DNA from: Frigoribacterium sp. PhB116
Lineage (GTDB): Bacteria > Actinomycetota > Actinomycetes > Actinomycetales > Microbacteriaceae
NCBI RefSeq assembly: GCF_004364285.1
Contig: NZ_SOBE01000003.1
Span: 1-64,000 of the forward strand
Direction of reading: 5' to 3'
Length of the DNA stretch: 64,000 bases
Below the pieces are notes generated by a model. That model did no database searches, had not been told where the DNA came from, and saw only the letters and a list, made by a program, of their open reading frames with translations. Position 1 is the stretch's first letter. Each line of letters opens with the position of its first letter. Below, in pieces: positions 45,201 through 50,542 of the stretch. The position numbers and the translations under genes are program-made.

Positions 45201-45620
45201 GCTCGAGTTGGTCGTGAAGCCCGAGACGGTGTTCGAGGCCTGCATCGAGAAGTAGTCGTTGACGTTGTTCGTGGCGGTCGTGGTGCCCGCGTGCAGGTTC
45301 GCGCAGGTGCCGGCGCCCGAGACGACGGCCGTGCCGCAGGCGAGCACCCCGTTGCCCACCTGCAGGAAGTCGCCGTTGACCGTGTCCCGCCAGGACGGGG
45401 CGGTGCCGCCGGCTGTACCCCACTGGACGACGGCTGCCTCGGCACGTTCGGCGGGGTCGACGAGCGAGAGGCCGGTCACGGGCACGATCACGGCGAGGAC
45501 GACGGCGACGACGCGCATCGGCAGCGGCCAGGCGCTGCCGCCCGCGCGGTGGCGCGGTCGACGGCGGACGTGGCGGGCGGAGCGGTCACGGCGCGTCGGG
45601 GCGTCGGGGGTTGCGGGCAC
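30231..45620 (-). CDS. Giant secreted surface protein with about 39 DUF11/DUF7507-type repeats and a LAFTG sorting signal
   Basis: A 5129-residue predicted cell-wall protein. Residues 1-62 are an arginine-rich n-region, a hydrophobic core (VVAVVLAVIVPVTGLSLV) and an AEA cleavage site. Residues about 63-435 form an N-terminal beta domain with several cysteines and the GWSLTVVYDYG and FSGFSSLGAARFGYTLFEGDRG stretches usual in giant DUF11 proteins. One divergent repeat (from about 437) and 38 repeats of about 119 residues follow (544 to about 5048). Each starts like LTKTGAL-xxG-xxGxxGDVV and carries NTG, WP-x-GxLxPGQ and TQADVDAG motifs. Residues 5083-5087 are LAFTG, then a membrane helix and an RRR tail, which is a class E sortase signal; no sortase gene is in the window. 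Start is GTG with a GAGGA ribosome-binding site. Likely an adhesin or stalk; function is inferred. Confidence 0.9.
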   Translation of the reverse strand: MPATPDAPTRRDRSARHVRRRPRHRAGGSAWPLPMRVVAVVLAVIVPVTGLSLVDPAERAEAAVVQWGTAGGTAPSWRDTVNGDFLQVGNGVLACGTAVVSGAGTCANLHAGTTTATNNVNDYFSMQASNTVSGFTTNSSSASVTIPSGATVAKAFLSWSANTGVFAGRTGADALRCGALTQNQVVSGQSPLATRPDSSSGYRTQAAKLKVGSAAVRSVPATGVLEDTAATAPGTALYYSAGADVTAAFAGAATGSALAVSAGDIWAPVGAGCYAGWSLTVVYDYGSYVPGNTASEPHSVIYYEGHVREGASDPDLTVAFSGFSSLGAARFGYTLFEGDRGITGDYMRYNRQAGAYAEIPNAAGALDNVGISRADGSTRYTQTGSAATPVFTNASVDAATTTLPGVQAGDTSINLQIGTSGDSYLLRSAVLSVPTASLTVVKSLDGTIGDQYRVATENTRFQITVSNTGSVALTNVVVADPDNPECRRTVGTLAVGAVVTFNCTGPPPTQANQVSSATATGTAAGNSAVSVTSTGTTTVHLSAIALTKTGALPSGSTGAVGDVVTYTFTARNTGGGTLTGVSITDTSLPGLSGLTYGAWPSGTAGTLGEGQSVTATATFALTQAVVDSASISNTAQVVGTDADGGPQPTASATARTAVPANPALALTKTGALPAGSTGRAGDVVTFSFTLRNSGNQTVTGATITDGVAGVGTIAYGTWPSGTAGRLAPGQQVTATAPYTLPQADVDRGTVPNTATARAASPSGAAVTSNTASTSVAVAAAPALATTKRAALPAGAAGVAGDVVTYTVTLSNTGNQTLTGVAASDPLTGLSAFSYGTWPSGTSGTLRPGQQVTATATYTVRQSDVDSGSVVNRATGTGTPPSGAAVSSAAAATLPLSTGSSVSLTKTGALAAGASGRAGDVVTWSFSAANTGSVTLRGVTITDAVAGVGPITYGTWPSGTAGTLAPGQAVTATAPYTLTQADVDAARVQNTATVQGNPPSGAAVRQTATASVDVAAASTVSLTKSGTLAPGATGRVGDVVTWSFTVRNTGASTLDGVAVTDPLVADRVAFGTWPSGTPGRLAPGQQVSATASYALTQADVDAGSVVNTATATGTPANGQRASSNAAATVPVASSPAISVAKSGLLAADAQGRAGDRVDYTFTVRNSGNVSLTGVALTDPLPGLSAVTYGTWPGTAGTLAPGQQVTATARYALTQADVDRGSVANTATASGTPPAGGAVRASGSALVTVAPAPAIALTKSVAGTAARAGDVLTYTFTATNSGTQTLTSVAVADPLPGLSAVSYGTWPSGTPGTLAPGQRVTATATYAVTQADADAGSVVNTATASGRTPALGTVQGQGSATAPISAPGSLGLTKTGTLASGATGAAGDVVTYSFRVVNTGAVTLRGVAVTDPLAGLSAVSYGTWASGTAGTLAPGQAVTATASYRLTQADADRGSVVNTATASGRTPQNALVTQGATATTAVPQTAGLAVAKSGALRAGSTRAAGDVADFTIRVTNTGTVTLGSVVLSDSLAGLSEPVLTWPGTPGQLAPGQALVARASAAVTQADVDAGAVVNTATARGTAPGGAATTASGAATVPITSSPALALTKQVAPVAGGSAGRAGDALVYRFSATNRGTVTLTGVGIADPLAGLGTLAYTWPGAAGRLAPGETVTATARYVVTQADADAGSVANRASVRGATPQGVQTSAEATAVQPIGSAPAIALDKTAVVAGSGAVGSRVTYRFDVMNTGSQTVSGVTVEDRLPGLSAISYGTWPGAVSGQLAPGQTVRATATYVLTQADVDAGSVANTATASATGPAGAADGGAPGTTVTASDAETVPTAVGSQAIGLVKTEALRGTAAGDVGDTVDLGYTITNTGTTTLTGVGVADEQPRATAVVYGAWPGGTAGTLAPGQSVTASSSFTLVQADVDAGRVGSNATATGTAPRGAVVRADADGQVTTRQAPGVQLTKTGAVTAGGAGAVGDTVEWRFVLVNTGTVTLSGAAITDALPGITTPVVSWPGADGVLAPGERATATASSVLTQGDVDAGAVVNTARATATGAGGGTVTATAAATVATATSAPRLELTKTETVTPPASGPTTANDGAVFTYVVTNTGNVTVSGISILDEQARLSAVTWGSGTSTTVTLRPGESATATGAYRLTQADVDAGRIGSAATASGTASDGRPVQATAEAEAPVTRAPALALAKTAAFDASTTNGQQTDVGETVVYSFLVTNTGNTTLTGVGVADDMAGVTVQLGPWPAAAGTLLPGESVKGTGRHVVTQADVDANDGLLVNRATASASAPDGTTPTGVASASIQLDAAAQVGLVKTELFADPDAAVHRAGDRVSFTFDVTNTGASTLTDVVVSDDQARLGDVALADGGPWTGDSRIAPGQTVRFTASYTLTQADVDAGRVRSAASVTARSVDAAGDRVEAADVRSLLVAAAPGYSFEKTGAFAGGAAGRLGDRVDYAFDVVNTGNVTLYLIEVSDPLPGIGAVTYTGLGEGRSLAPGSSAQGTASYRVSQADVDRGRVENTATAIANPPAGDPITSTRSFTLDTAAQSPSVTLDKAEQLDGGARGVAGDEVRFAYTLTNAGDTTLSDVQLTDAQPGISEIVFGPWPNADRTLTPGQSITATATYRLTQADVDAGGIASSAVARGTAPGASGTPGGPGTPRVVTDQADGSVVSTRDNALVLDKRASATDGSAVPSVQLGDTLRYTLTARNTGTTTLTGVAIVEALADATPLQYGTWPTAEGTLLPGESIAATTDRVVTQADVDSGAAVNTASAGGTPPAGSGAAPTARASASVVATSAAPSIGIVKTQALAPDATGVAGDTVQYSYVVTNTGGVTLTGVTVRDGQARVTDAVFGPWPGGTAGTLAPGRSVTATATHVLSQAEVDAGGVSSTATTRGTPPSGARVAGTADARTEVVERPDVAVTKTGTLADGARGVVGDRIDYEFVVVNRGNVTLNLLTVRDALAGVGDVRFGEWPGPVGQVGPGEQVRATASYTVTQGDADAGAVVNQALATATPPSGEPVTGTGVHTLALAPTTPALSVAKTQVLPVGAAGVAGDVVTYSFTVTNTGTSTLTDVVLSDAQAGLSDLVVGSWPTSAGTLAPGQSVTATATHVLTQADVDAGGLSSPAVASGTSPQGDAVAARTSASTPLTAPAAVSLDKSVTYAAGGAGAVGDVASYSFTVGNTGAVTLSGVDVADPLPGLGTIAWQWPAVVGVLAPGETAAGAASYVLTQQDLDAGSVANRATVSAQPARGETVRASDAATLATSSGRPALALTKTEALAPGARGVAGDAVQLSWVVTNPGNQTVTGVQLADDQVGAPAPVFGAWPGGTAGRLAPGQSVTATTTYTLTQADVDAGGVTSASHVTGTGPGGTPVRADATAGVTVDQVSTMSFTKAGRLAAGTTGQVGQGVDYTFQVRNTGTVTLSLLDIVDEMPGLSDVTFDRWPGAVGVLAPGERVMGRASYTIRQSDLDAGGAITNTATAFATAPDGTVVRRPASATVQAAPQGPVVGLTKEAQLAEGATGRAGDRVEYSFTVTNQGNTTLTGVVLADGQQGLGTITTGTWPGGTAGTLAPGESVQATAFYVLTQADVDRGSVSSVATTSGRSSAPAQTVTASDEKTVVVPPQPALAFAKTVAPATGTAPGDALRYTFTATNTGTVTLDGVVFDDALVGLSPVAVATWPSGTAGRLAPGETVTGTATYRVTQADADSGSVVNSARVLASPPTGAPLTASSAATASTAPTAAAIGVEKTAALATGAAGVAGDTVEFSYVVTNTGTATLTGVTLADALTGASPVVFGPWPSPTNRLLPGESVTATARYVLTQADVDAGAVSSSARTTGTTPDGSVVASDAAAGVELARTASASVDKTASWVAGGAGRVGDVARFTIAVANTGTVTLSDVVVTDPMTATEADPSGVVAPATWPGTPGTLAPGQRVTTTVDRVVTQADVDSGALVNVATLRAAPPAGAGDPLVVRDGAALATAVTAPAVQIVKTATLEPGAAGVAGDVVRYEYLVTNTGDATLSGVVVSDDQARASVVSYGGWPAAAGTLAPGRTVTATASYVLTQADVDRGVVASRGSVVGTPPSGPAVRASEVQEVRLDGTASLALTKTGALTAGPSGTTGRVGDGVSFAFTITNTGAVTVSGVAVDDRLNGVSAVELGPWPGEVGVLAPRQVVTGTATYAVVQADVDRGSVVNAATVSGTAPSGAAVLADARTAVPLTADGPRLGLVEQVALAPGATGRAGDEVVHTWVVTSTGDVTVRDVAVADEQPDLSDISFVSWTGQGDFARVLAPGASATFTARHVLTQAEVDAGVLVTRATATAVGDDAAATPVSATDAVPLVLPSSPALAVDKEARWADGGSGRVGDVVEYRVLVTNTGTVTLTDVVVSDPLPGLSVVTYTGGTADGWPDAAGVLAPGESVVATARYAVTQADVDAGSVVNAASASGVPPTGAAAVASDAATIATADVAPRLAVTKTQALPEGTAGVAGDTVPFTFTVRNTGSVTLTDVRLADGQAGLGDLVVGPWPGAVGALAPGQSVTATAGYVLTQADVDAGAIASTVTATGTPVRGPGGPGSPGGPADVSASADGRTPLVADAALVMAKTGALRGSGLAGDVVDWTITLRNEGGVTLSGVQVADPLPGLSPLVLGPWPTVEGRLAPGESVTAVATSTVTQADVDAGAVTNTATASSTRPTGEAVGAAAQATVRTAPAVAGLTVAKTQVMADGATGRAGDVLQLGYVVRNAGSVTLRGVTLSDAQPGLSQIVFGTWPGEPGVLEPGQSVTASATYVLTQRDVDAGIVTSEVTATGEAPGGATVDDVDEAGVVLPGSSSVSLRKTGALVGEGAAGGLVRFGFEVVNTGDETLSGLALTDELPGLGEVVFGPWPGAEGVLAPAQGVTATADYVLTQADVDAGLVRNTASVLGTTAGGALRADEDTTVVTVVPRSGVELTKTVSYAPGSAGRLGEQLDYRFVVVNTGTVTLVGVGVEDEMPGLGDVRYESWPGEPGVLAPGQRVVATAAYTVTAADVAAGEVSNTATAIGTGTGPDGTVPPVTSPDPTPDPTRDDDTVVVPTHDRVLAFTGDEVAAPALLALVLLVAGLGLALTGRRRDRDVRTTTARPRGHS
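30477..43991 (-). repeat. Array of 38 repeats of about 119 codons inside the surface protein
   Basis: The 38 canonical repeats fill 13.5 kb with no spacer. Repeats 1-11 (before about 40098) are one subtype. From repeat 12 to about 37, even-numbered repeats carry a D-x-Q motif (ADEQ, SDDQ, LADGQ, LSDAQ) and an S-for-N change after TQADVDAG, whereas odd-numbered repeats keep the DPLP/DxLxG form and VNTAT ending. The repeats are divergent in sequence, so the array is old and should be stable to recombination. Confidence 0.85.
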
Positions 45621-45963
45621 GGCTGATCCTCATTTGTCGGTTCGGCGACCGCGCGCGGCGATCATCGGCCCTCCGGCTCGTGATCGGAGCGGATGCCGAG
45701 GCGGGGCTGCCGTCCCAGTAGGCGACCCGGTCCCAGTCTGGGCGACACGTGTACCCCGAACGGCGCGTGTCGGTCAATTCACCCCCACCTTCACCCCGCC
45801 CGGTCCCCCGAAGGGCGGACCGAGGACGGCGGCGGACCCGCATGCGGGGGACACGACCCTGGTGAAATTGGAACATCACTGCCATACTCGACATATCACG
45901 CGGCCGTCGCCGCTGATCGGGCCGCTCGTGACGGCACGCCGCGTCGATCTCCCCGAGGACCCG
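45621..45963. promoter_or_regulatory. Divergent promoter region, surface protein versus exopolysaccharide genes
   Basis: No gene is seen in these 343 bp. A less GC-rich patch at 45861-45900 contains CATACT (45883-45888) as a possible -10 for the plus-strand glycosyltransferase, and ACATATCAC at 45891-45899, a motif seen again near two other promoters of the locus. For the surface protein, TTGACC (45777-45772) and TACACG (45753-45748) on the minus strand are 18 bp apart, a weak candidate. A 12-bp palindrome CCCGCATGCGGG lies at 45837-45848. Confidence 0.4.
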
Positions 45964-47169
45964 ATGACCTCCTCTGCCGCTCCTGCCTCCACCTCCGCCT
46001 CCGCCCCCGCTCCGGCTTCGGCTTCCCCCTCGCCGGCGAGATCGACCCGGTCGATCTGCCCCCGCTCGTCCACCGCCGTGCTGGCCTACCCGATGCACGG
46101 ACAGCGCAAGCTGCTCGGCGAGGGGTACCGCACCCGTGACGGCCACCTGATCGAGTGGCTCGGCTCACGCCTCGCCGAGCAGGGCGGCGTGACGGTCGTC
46201 TCCCGACCCGAGCCTCCCCTCCCGCGCCGGTCGGCACGCGGCACCGTCGCCGCCGGCACCCGGTCGGTCGAGCCCCGCGCCTGGCGGGTCCCCCACCTCC
46301 GTGACCGCCGTCGGTGGTGGCCCGACTCCGTCGCCTCCTACCCTGTGGTCCCCGGCTTTCTCGACTCGACGCCGGCCCTCGTCTGGAACCCCTTCGTCGC
46401 GACCGCCCCGACCCGGGCCGATCCGTTCGGCGGGCGACGACGCGTCGTGCTCGACCTGCTCGACGACTGGACCCAGCACTACGCGTTCCGGTCGGTCCGC
46501 ACCCAGGTGCGCGAGGCCTACGCCGCCGCCTTCGCCCGCGCCGACGTGGTCACGGCGAACGGGGCGGGCACCGCCGAGCTCGCCCGGCGATTCGGCCGGG
46601 ACGACGTCGTCCTGCTGCCGAACGGGTGCGACCCCGAGCGCTACGACCCGTCGTCCGCGGCCGAGGGCCGGACGACCGTGGGCTACGTGGGCAAGATCGG
46701 ACGACGGCTCGACCTCGAGGGCATCCTCGCCACCGTGCGTCGGCACCCGACGGCGCACTTCGTCTTCGCCGGGCCCGTCCTCGACGCCGAGTACCGGGCT
46801 CCCCTCCAGGGCGCCGCGAACGTCACGCTGCTCGGCGACGTCCACTACGACGACGTACCCGCGCTCCTCCGCACCTTCGACGTCGGCTGGGTCCCCCACC
46901 ACGTCGGCGAGCGAGAGGTCGGCGGCGACGTCATCAAGACGTACGAGTACCGAGCCGCCGGCCTGCCGGTGCTGAGCACCCCGGTCTGCGGCGCCAGCTC
47001 CCGAGGCCTCGACGGGGTCGTCGTCGCTCCCCTCGCCGAGCACGCCGACCGGCTCGCCGCCCTCGTCGGCGACGGCCCCCGGGTGCCGCGGCTGCGGCCG
47101 TCCATCCCGGCCGAGGCGACCTGGCAGCACAAGGCCGACGTCGTGCTCTCGGCGCTCGGCCTGCGCTGA
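45964..47169 (+). CDS. Glycosyltransferase (GT4-like), exopolysaccharide locus
   Basis: A 401-residue cytoplasmic glycosyltransferase of the GT-B fold. After a Ser/Ala/Pro-rich tail, the N-terminal half has VLAYPMHGQRKLLGEGYRTRDGHLIEWL and LVWNPFVATAPTRADPFGG with VLDLLDDWTQHYAF. The C-terminal half has the GT1/GT4-type donor domain: VVLLPNGCDPERYDP, TVGYVGKIGRRLDLEGIL, DVHYDDVPALLRTFDVGWVPHH, and the EYRAAGLPVLSTPVCG segment that follows the E-x7-E motif. The DLLDDW stretch recalls UDP-galactofuranosyl or GlfT-like and TuaH-like enzymes, so sugar specificity is open. The ATG has a GAGGA ribosome-binding site. It starts a plus-strand group with the tyrosine autokinase 79 bp downstream. Confidence 0.88.
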   Translation: MTSSAAPASTSASAPAPASASPSPARSTRSICPRSSTAVLAYPMHGQRKLLGEGYRTRDGHLIEWLGSRLAEQGGVTVVSRPEPPLPRRSARGTVAAGTRSVEPRAWRVPHLRDRRRWWPDSVASYPVVPGFLDSTPALVWNPFVATAPTRADPFGGRRRVVLDLLDDWTQHYAFRSVRTQVREAYAAAFARADVVTANGAGTAELARRFGRDDVVLLPNGCDPERYDPSSAAEGRTTVGYVGKIGRRLDLEGILATVRRHPTAHFVFAGPVLDAEYRAPLQGAANVTLLGDVHYDDVPALLRTFDVGWVPHHVGEREVGGDVIKTYEYRAAGLPVLSTPVCGASSRGLDGVVVAPLAEHADRLAALVGDGPRVPRLRPSIPAEATWQHKADVVLSALGLR

Positions 47170-47248
47170 GCCGCGCCGCCTCCCTCCCCCCACCTCCTCA
47201 CCGACCACCACCGGCGTCCCGACGCCGACGACGCAGGGAACCCGACCC

Positions 47249-48733
47249 ATGGAACTCAAGGACTTCATCGCCACCATCCGCAGCTCGTGGCTGCTCGTGG
47301 TCGCCGTCACCGCCGTCGCGCTCATGACGGCCGCCGCCGTGACGCTCATGACGCCCAAGACGTTCACGTCGAGCACGCAGCTCTTCGTCTCGGTCGCGCC
47401 CCTCGGCACGTCCAGCGCCGGCGACCTCGTGCAGGGCAGCAGCGCCGCCCAGGCGAAGGTCAGGTCGTACGTCGACGTCGTCACGAGCGGCCGGGTGCTC
47501 GCCCCCGTGATCGCCGAGCTCGGCCTCGACGAGACGCCCGCGGCGCTGGCCGCCCGCGTGTCGGCCTCCAGCCCGCCCAACACGGCCCTCATCGACCTCT
47601 CCGCGAGCGACACCGACCCGGCGGCGGCGGCCGCCCTGACGAGCGCCGTCGCGGCGAGCTTCGAGTCGGTCGTCGAGACGGAGCTCGAGGCGCCCGACGG
47701 AGGCGTCCCCCTCGTCACCATCGAGAGGCTGGACACACCCGTCGCGGCCTCCCGCCCCTCGTCGCCGTCGCCGGTGCTCGCGCTCTCCGTGGGCGGCGTC
47801 CTCGGCCTCCTCGCCGGCGTCGCGGCGAGCCTCCTGCGCCGCACCCTCGACGTCCGCGTCCGCGGCAAGTCCGACGTCGAGTCCCTCACCGACGCGCCCG
47901 TGCTCGGCACCATCGGCCAGCACGACGAGTCCCCGACCGCACCCCTCATCGTGCAGAACGAGCCGCGCAGCCCCCTCGCCGAGGCCTACCGCGCGCTGCG
48001 GACCAACCTGCAGTTCACCTCGTTCGACCGTGCCGAGCGCTCGTTCCTCGTCACCTCCGCCATGCCGTCCGAGGGCAAGTCGACCACGGCGGCCAACCTG
48101 GCGATCTGCCTCGCCGAGACCGGGGCCTCGGTCCTGCTGGTCGACGCCGACCTCCGGCGTCCGCGCGTCGCCGAGCTGATGGGCATCGAGGGCGCCGTAG
48201 GGCTCACCGACCTGCTCGTCGGGCGGGCCGAGGTCGACGACGTGCTCCAGCCCTGGGGCTCGCAGCGCCTCTCGGTCCTGCCCTCCGGCCCGGTGCCCCC
48301 GAACCCGAGCGAGCTGCTCGGCTCCACGGCGATGCGGAGCCTCGTCCAGCACGCCACCGCGATGTTCGACTTCGTCGTCATCGACTCGCCGCCCCTTCTC
48401 CCCGTCACCGACGCCGCGGTCGTGAGCCGGCTCGTCAGCGGCGTGATCCTCTCCGCCTCGGCCCGGCGGTCGACGAGGCCGCAGCTCCGGCAGGCCCTGC
48501 TCGCCGTCAGCGAGATCGGCAGCCGGACCCTCGGCGTCGTCCTGACGATGGCTCCCCTCCGCGGACGGGACGCCTACGGCTACGGCCACTACGGCGCCTA
48601 CTACGGCCACGGCACGGGTCCGACGCCCGGGACGGCCGGCACAGCGCCCGTGACGCCCGCCCCGGCCCCGACTCCCCCCGCCACCACCACCACCCGCGCC
48701 GCCGCGCTCTCCCCGTCCGGGGCGCCGGCATGA
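47249..48733 (+). CDS. Polysaccharide-biosynthesis tyrosine autokinase (Wzc/CpsCD fusion type)
   Basis: A 494-residue bitopic membrane protein joining a Wzz-type chain-length domain to a BY-kinase. The N-terminal helix (SSWLLVVAVTAVALMTAAAVTLM) and a second helix near residue 175 (VLALSVGGVLGLLAGVAASLL) bracket an extracytoplasmic segment. The kinase domain has Walker A (SAMPSEGKSTTAANLA, near residue 272), Walker A' (VLLVDADLRRP) and Walker B (FVVIDSPPLLP). The tail carries a tyrosine cluster (DAYGYGHYGAYYGHG), the autophosphorylation site in this family, then a Pro/Thr-rich end. BY-kinases control polymer length and export. The stop overlaps the start of the phosphatase gene (ATGA at 48730-48733), so kinase and phosphatase are translated together. 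Confidence 0.95.
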   Translation: MELKDFIATIRSSWLLVVAVTAVALMTAAAVTLMTPKTFTSSTQLFVSVAPLGTSSAGDLVQGSSAAQAKVRSYVDVVTSGRVLAPVIAELGLDETPAALAARVSASSPPNTALIDLSASDTDPAAAAALTSAVAASFESVVETELEAPDGGVPLVTIERLDTPVAASRPSSPSPVLALSVGGVLGLLAGVAASLLRRTLDVRVRGKSDVESLTDAPVLGTIGQHDESPTAPLIVQNEPRSPLAEAYRALRTNLQFTSFDRAERSFLVTSAMPSEGKSTTAANLAICLAETGASVLLVDADLRRPRVAELMGIEGAVGLTDLLVGRAEVDDVLQPWGSQRLSVLPSGPVPPNPSELLGSTAMRSLVQHATAMFDFVVIDSPPLLPVTDAAVVSRLVSGVILSASARRSTRPQLRQALLAVSEIGSRTLGVVLTMAPLRGRDAYGYGHYGAYYGHGTGPTPGTAGTAPVTPAPAPTPPATTTTRAAALSPSGAPA

Positions 48734-49311
48734 CCGACTTCGTCGTCCTCGCCGTCTGCACGGGCAACATCTGCAGGTCGCCCGTGGCGGCAGCGCTCCT
48801 CGACCAGGCACTCGGCCACGTCCGCTGCTCCAGCGCCGGCACGCGGGCAGTGGCGGGCGCACCCGTGCCGCCACCGATGCTCGAGCAGGCGTCGCTGCTC
48901 GGCCTCGACCTGGCCGAGCACCGGGCGGCCGACCTCACGGCCGAGACCGTCCGGGCGAGCAGCCTCGTGCTCGGCCTGGCCCGCGAGCACCGGGGTGCCG
49001 CAGCCCGGGCGGTCCCCAGGGCCGCGCGCTGGGCCTTCACCCTCGTCGAGTTCGCCCGGCTCTCCCGGGCGGTCGACCAGGACGACCTCGCCCGTGCGGT
49101 CGAGTCCCTGCCCGGCGCGGTCGACCGCATGACGGCTGCGACCGCACTCGTGGCGTCGCGTCGCGGATCGGGCGCGCTGGTCGTCGCCGGCGACGACGAC
49201 GTCGTCGACCCGTTCGGCCACGGCACGTCCACCTACGCCCGCGCGACGCGTCAGATCACGGCCGCGACCGAGTCCGTCGCCGACTACTTCTCCCGAGCGC
49301 TCGCGGTCTGA
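48730..49311 (+). CDS. Low-molecular-weight protein-tyrosine phosphatase
   Basis: A 193-residue LMW-PTP, the partner expected to dephosphorylate the upstream BY-kinase. The P-loop VCTGNICRSP places the nucleophile at Cys10 and the phosphate-binding arginine at Arg16. The general-acid aspartate lies in the VDPFGHG stretch near residue 160. The middle of the protein is longer than in the E. coli Wzb type, with Ala/Arg-rich helices (REHRGAAARAVPRAARWAFTL). It overlaps the kinase gene by four bases and converges on a glycosyltransferase gene after 70 bp, with a weak hairpin between. Role in exopolysaccharide control is inferred from this pairing. Confidence 0.95.
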   Translation: MTDFVVLAVCTGNICRSPVAAALLDQALGHVRCSSAGTRAVAGAPVPPPMLEQASLLGLDLAEHRAADLTAETVRASSLVLGLAREHRGAAARAVPRAARWAFTLVEFARLSRAVDQDDLARAVESLPGAVDRMTAATALVASRRGSGALVVAGDDDVVDPFGHGTSTYARATRQITAATESVADYFSRALAV

Positions 49312-49333
49312 CGAGCCCCCCACCGGCACGGAC

Positions 49334-49366
49334 GAGCCCGCACGTGCCCGCGAGCTCGCCGGGCTC
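49334..49366. terminator. Weak hairpin between convergent exopolysaccharide genes
   Basis: GAGCCCG at 49334-49340 and its complement at 49360-49366 enclose a 19-base loop, between the stops of the phosphatase and the DUF1972 glycosyltransferase. Terminator function is only suggested by position. Confidence 0.35.
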
Positions 49367-49381
49367 CGCTGCGCCGCGGCG

Positions 49382-50542
49382 TCAGCGCGACCGGCGCCTT
49401 CCCCGCCTGCCCCCGAGCGAGCGGAGCTCGTCCTCGTAGGCCTGGCAGATGGCTGGCCAGCTGTAGTGCTCACGGGCTCGCGACCGGGCCGCGTCGCCCA
49501 TCGTCCTGGCCGCCTCCTCGTCGTCGAGGACCGCCCTGAGACCGGCGGCGATGCTGGCGGGGTCGGGCTCGACGAACGTCCCCGTGTCGGCGAGGACCTC
49601 GCGGTTGTAGACCGTGTCGCGCGCGACGACCGGGGTGCCGCACATCATGGCCTGGACCAGCGCGGGGTTCGTGCCGCCGACGCTGTGGCCGTGGAAGTAC
49701 GCACCCGCGTGCTGCCACAGCGAGAACAACCGGGCGTCGTCGCTGAGGTGCCCGAGCCACTGCATCCGGGGGTGCTCGTCGGCCAGCCGGCGGGCTGCCT
49801 CGTCGAGCTCCCCGCCGTAGCCGCTCGAGCCGACGACGACGACGTCGTGGGTCCCCGCGAGCTCCGCCGCGGCGGCGAGGAACTCGGCCACCGTGTTCTC
49901 GGGCACGAACCGAGCCACCATGAGGACGTAACGGCCGGACTCCAGCCCCGGCTCGACGGGGAGGTCGTCGACCTCGCTGCCGCCGTAGGGGATGAACACG
50001 CCGTCCACGCCCCACATCTCGCTCCAGCGCCGACGGATCTCCTGTGCGTCGCAGACGAGGACGGTGCCCCACCGGGCGGTCATCACGGCACCCGCCCGGA
50101 ACACGGCACGTGCGGCCCGGCCCCACTTCTCGCGCTCCCACTCGATCCCGTCGACGTTGACGACGACGGGGATGCCCCGGAGGCGGAGGAGCGGGATCCA
50201 GAAGCCGTTGGCCACGTTCATGACGAGAGCGACGTCCGGCCGACGACGCACGGCGTCGACGACGGCCGTGAACCCGTACGACAGGGTGCTGAGCGACTTG
50301 GACTCCACGCCGCGGGTGAGCCGGCTGACGACCCGTCCGTCACGAGCGGGGTCGGCGGGGGCGGTCGAGCCGGGGCGGCCGTAGACGGTCACGCCCCAGC
50401 CCCGCTCGGCGAGCCACGGCGCCAGGTGGCGCACCGCGGTCTCGAAGCCGCCGTAGTAGCTGGGGTAGCCGCGGGTGCCGATGACGGCCACGTCGAGGGG
50501 GCGATCGGCGCCTCGGTCGGCGCCGGAGGGGGATCGGGTCAT
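49382..50542 (-). CDS. DUF1972 glycosyltransferase (rhamnosyltransferase-like, GT4)
   Basis: A 386-residue glycosyltransferase of the DUF1972/WchF type. The family opening VAVIGTRGYPSYYGGFETAVRHLA is unmistakable; the donor half shows YVLMVARFVPENTVAEFL, YFHGHSVGGTNPALVQAMMCGTPVVARD with the conserved glutamine and methionines, and a basic C-terminal tail. Characterised relatives (WchF, Cps2T) add rhamnose to a glucose-lipid primer in pneumococcal capsule synthesis, so it may add the second sugar here. The ATG overlaps the stop of the upstream polymerase/ligase gene (ATGA at 50539-50542). It is the last gene of the five-gene minus-strand operon. Confidence 0.93.
   Translation of the reverse strand: MTRSPSGADRGADRPLDVAVIGTRGYPSYYGGFETAVRHLAPWLAERGWGVTVYGRPGSTAPADPARDGRVVSRLTRGVESKSLSTLSYGFTAVVDAVRRRPDVALVMNVANGFWIPLLRLRGIPVVVNVDGIEWEREKWGRAARAVFRAGAVMTARWGTVLVCDAQEIRRRWSEMWGVDGVFIPYGGSEVDDLPVEPGLESGRYVLMVARFVPENTVAEFLAAAAELAGTHDVVVVGSSGYGGELDEAARRLADEHPRMQWLGHLSDDARLFSLWQHAGAYFHGHSVGGTNPALVQAMMCGTPVVARDTVYNREVLADTGTFVEPDPASIAAGLRAVLDDEEAARTMGDAARSRAREHYSWPAICQAYEDELRSLGGRRGRRRSR

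Noticed and set aside
30511-45423. A third open frame of 4970 codons on the minus strand over the same region
   Set aside because: It is the shifted reading of the repeat array and gives a repetitive Arg/His/Gly-rich product typical of high-GC shadow frames. It has no signal peptide or start context.
30237-45626. A 5129-codon open frame on the plus strand, exactly antisense to the surface protein
   Set aside because: It is in codon register with the sense gene, where antisense stops arise only from sense TTA, CTA or TCA codons. The G/C-ending codon use avoids these three, so the frame stays open. Its translation is Arg/Gly/His/Asp-rich without domains.
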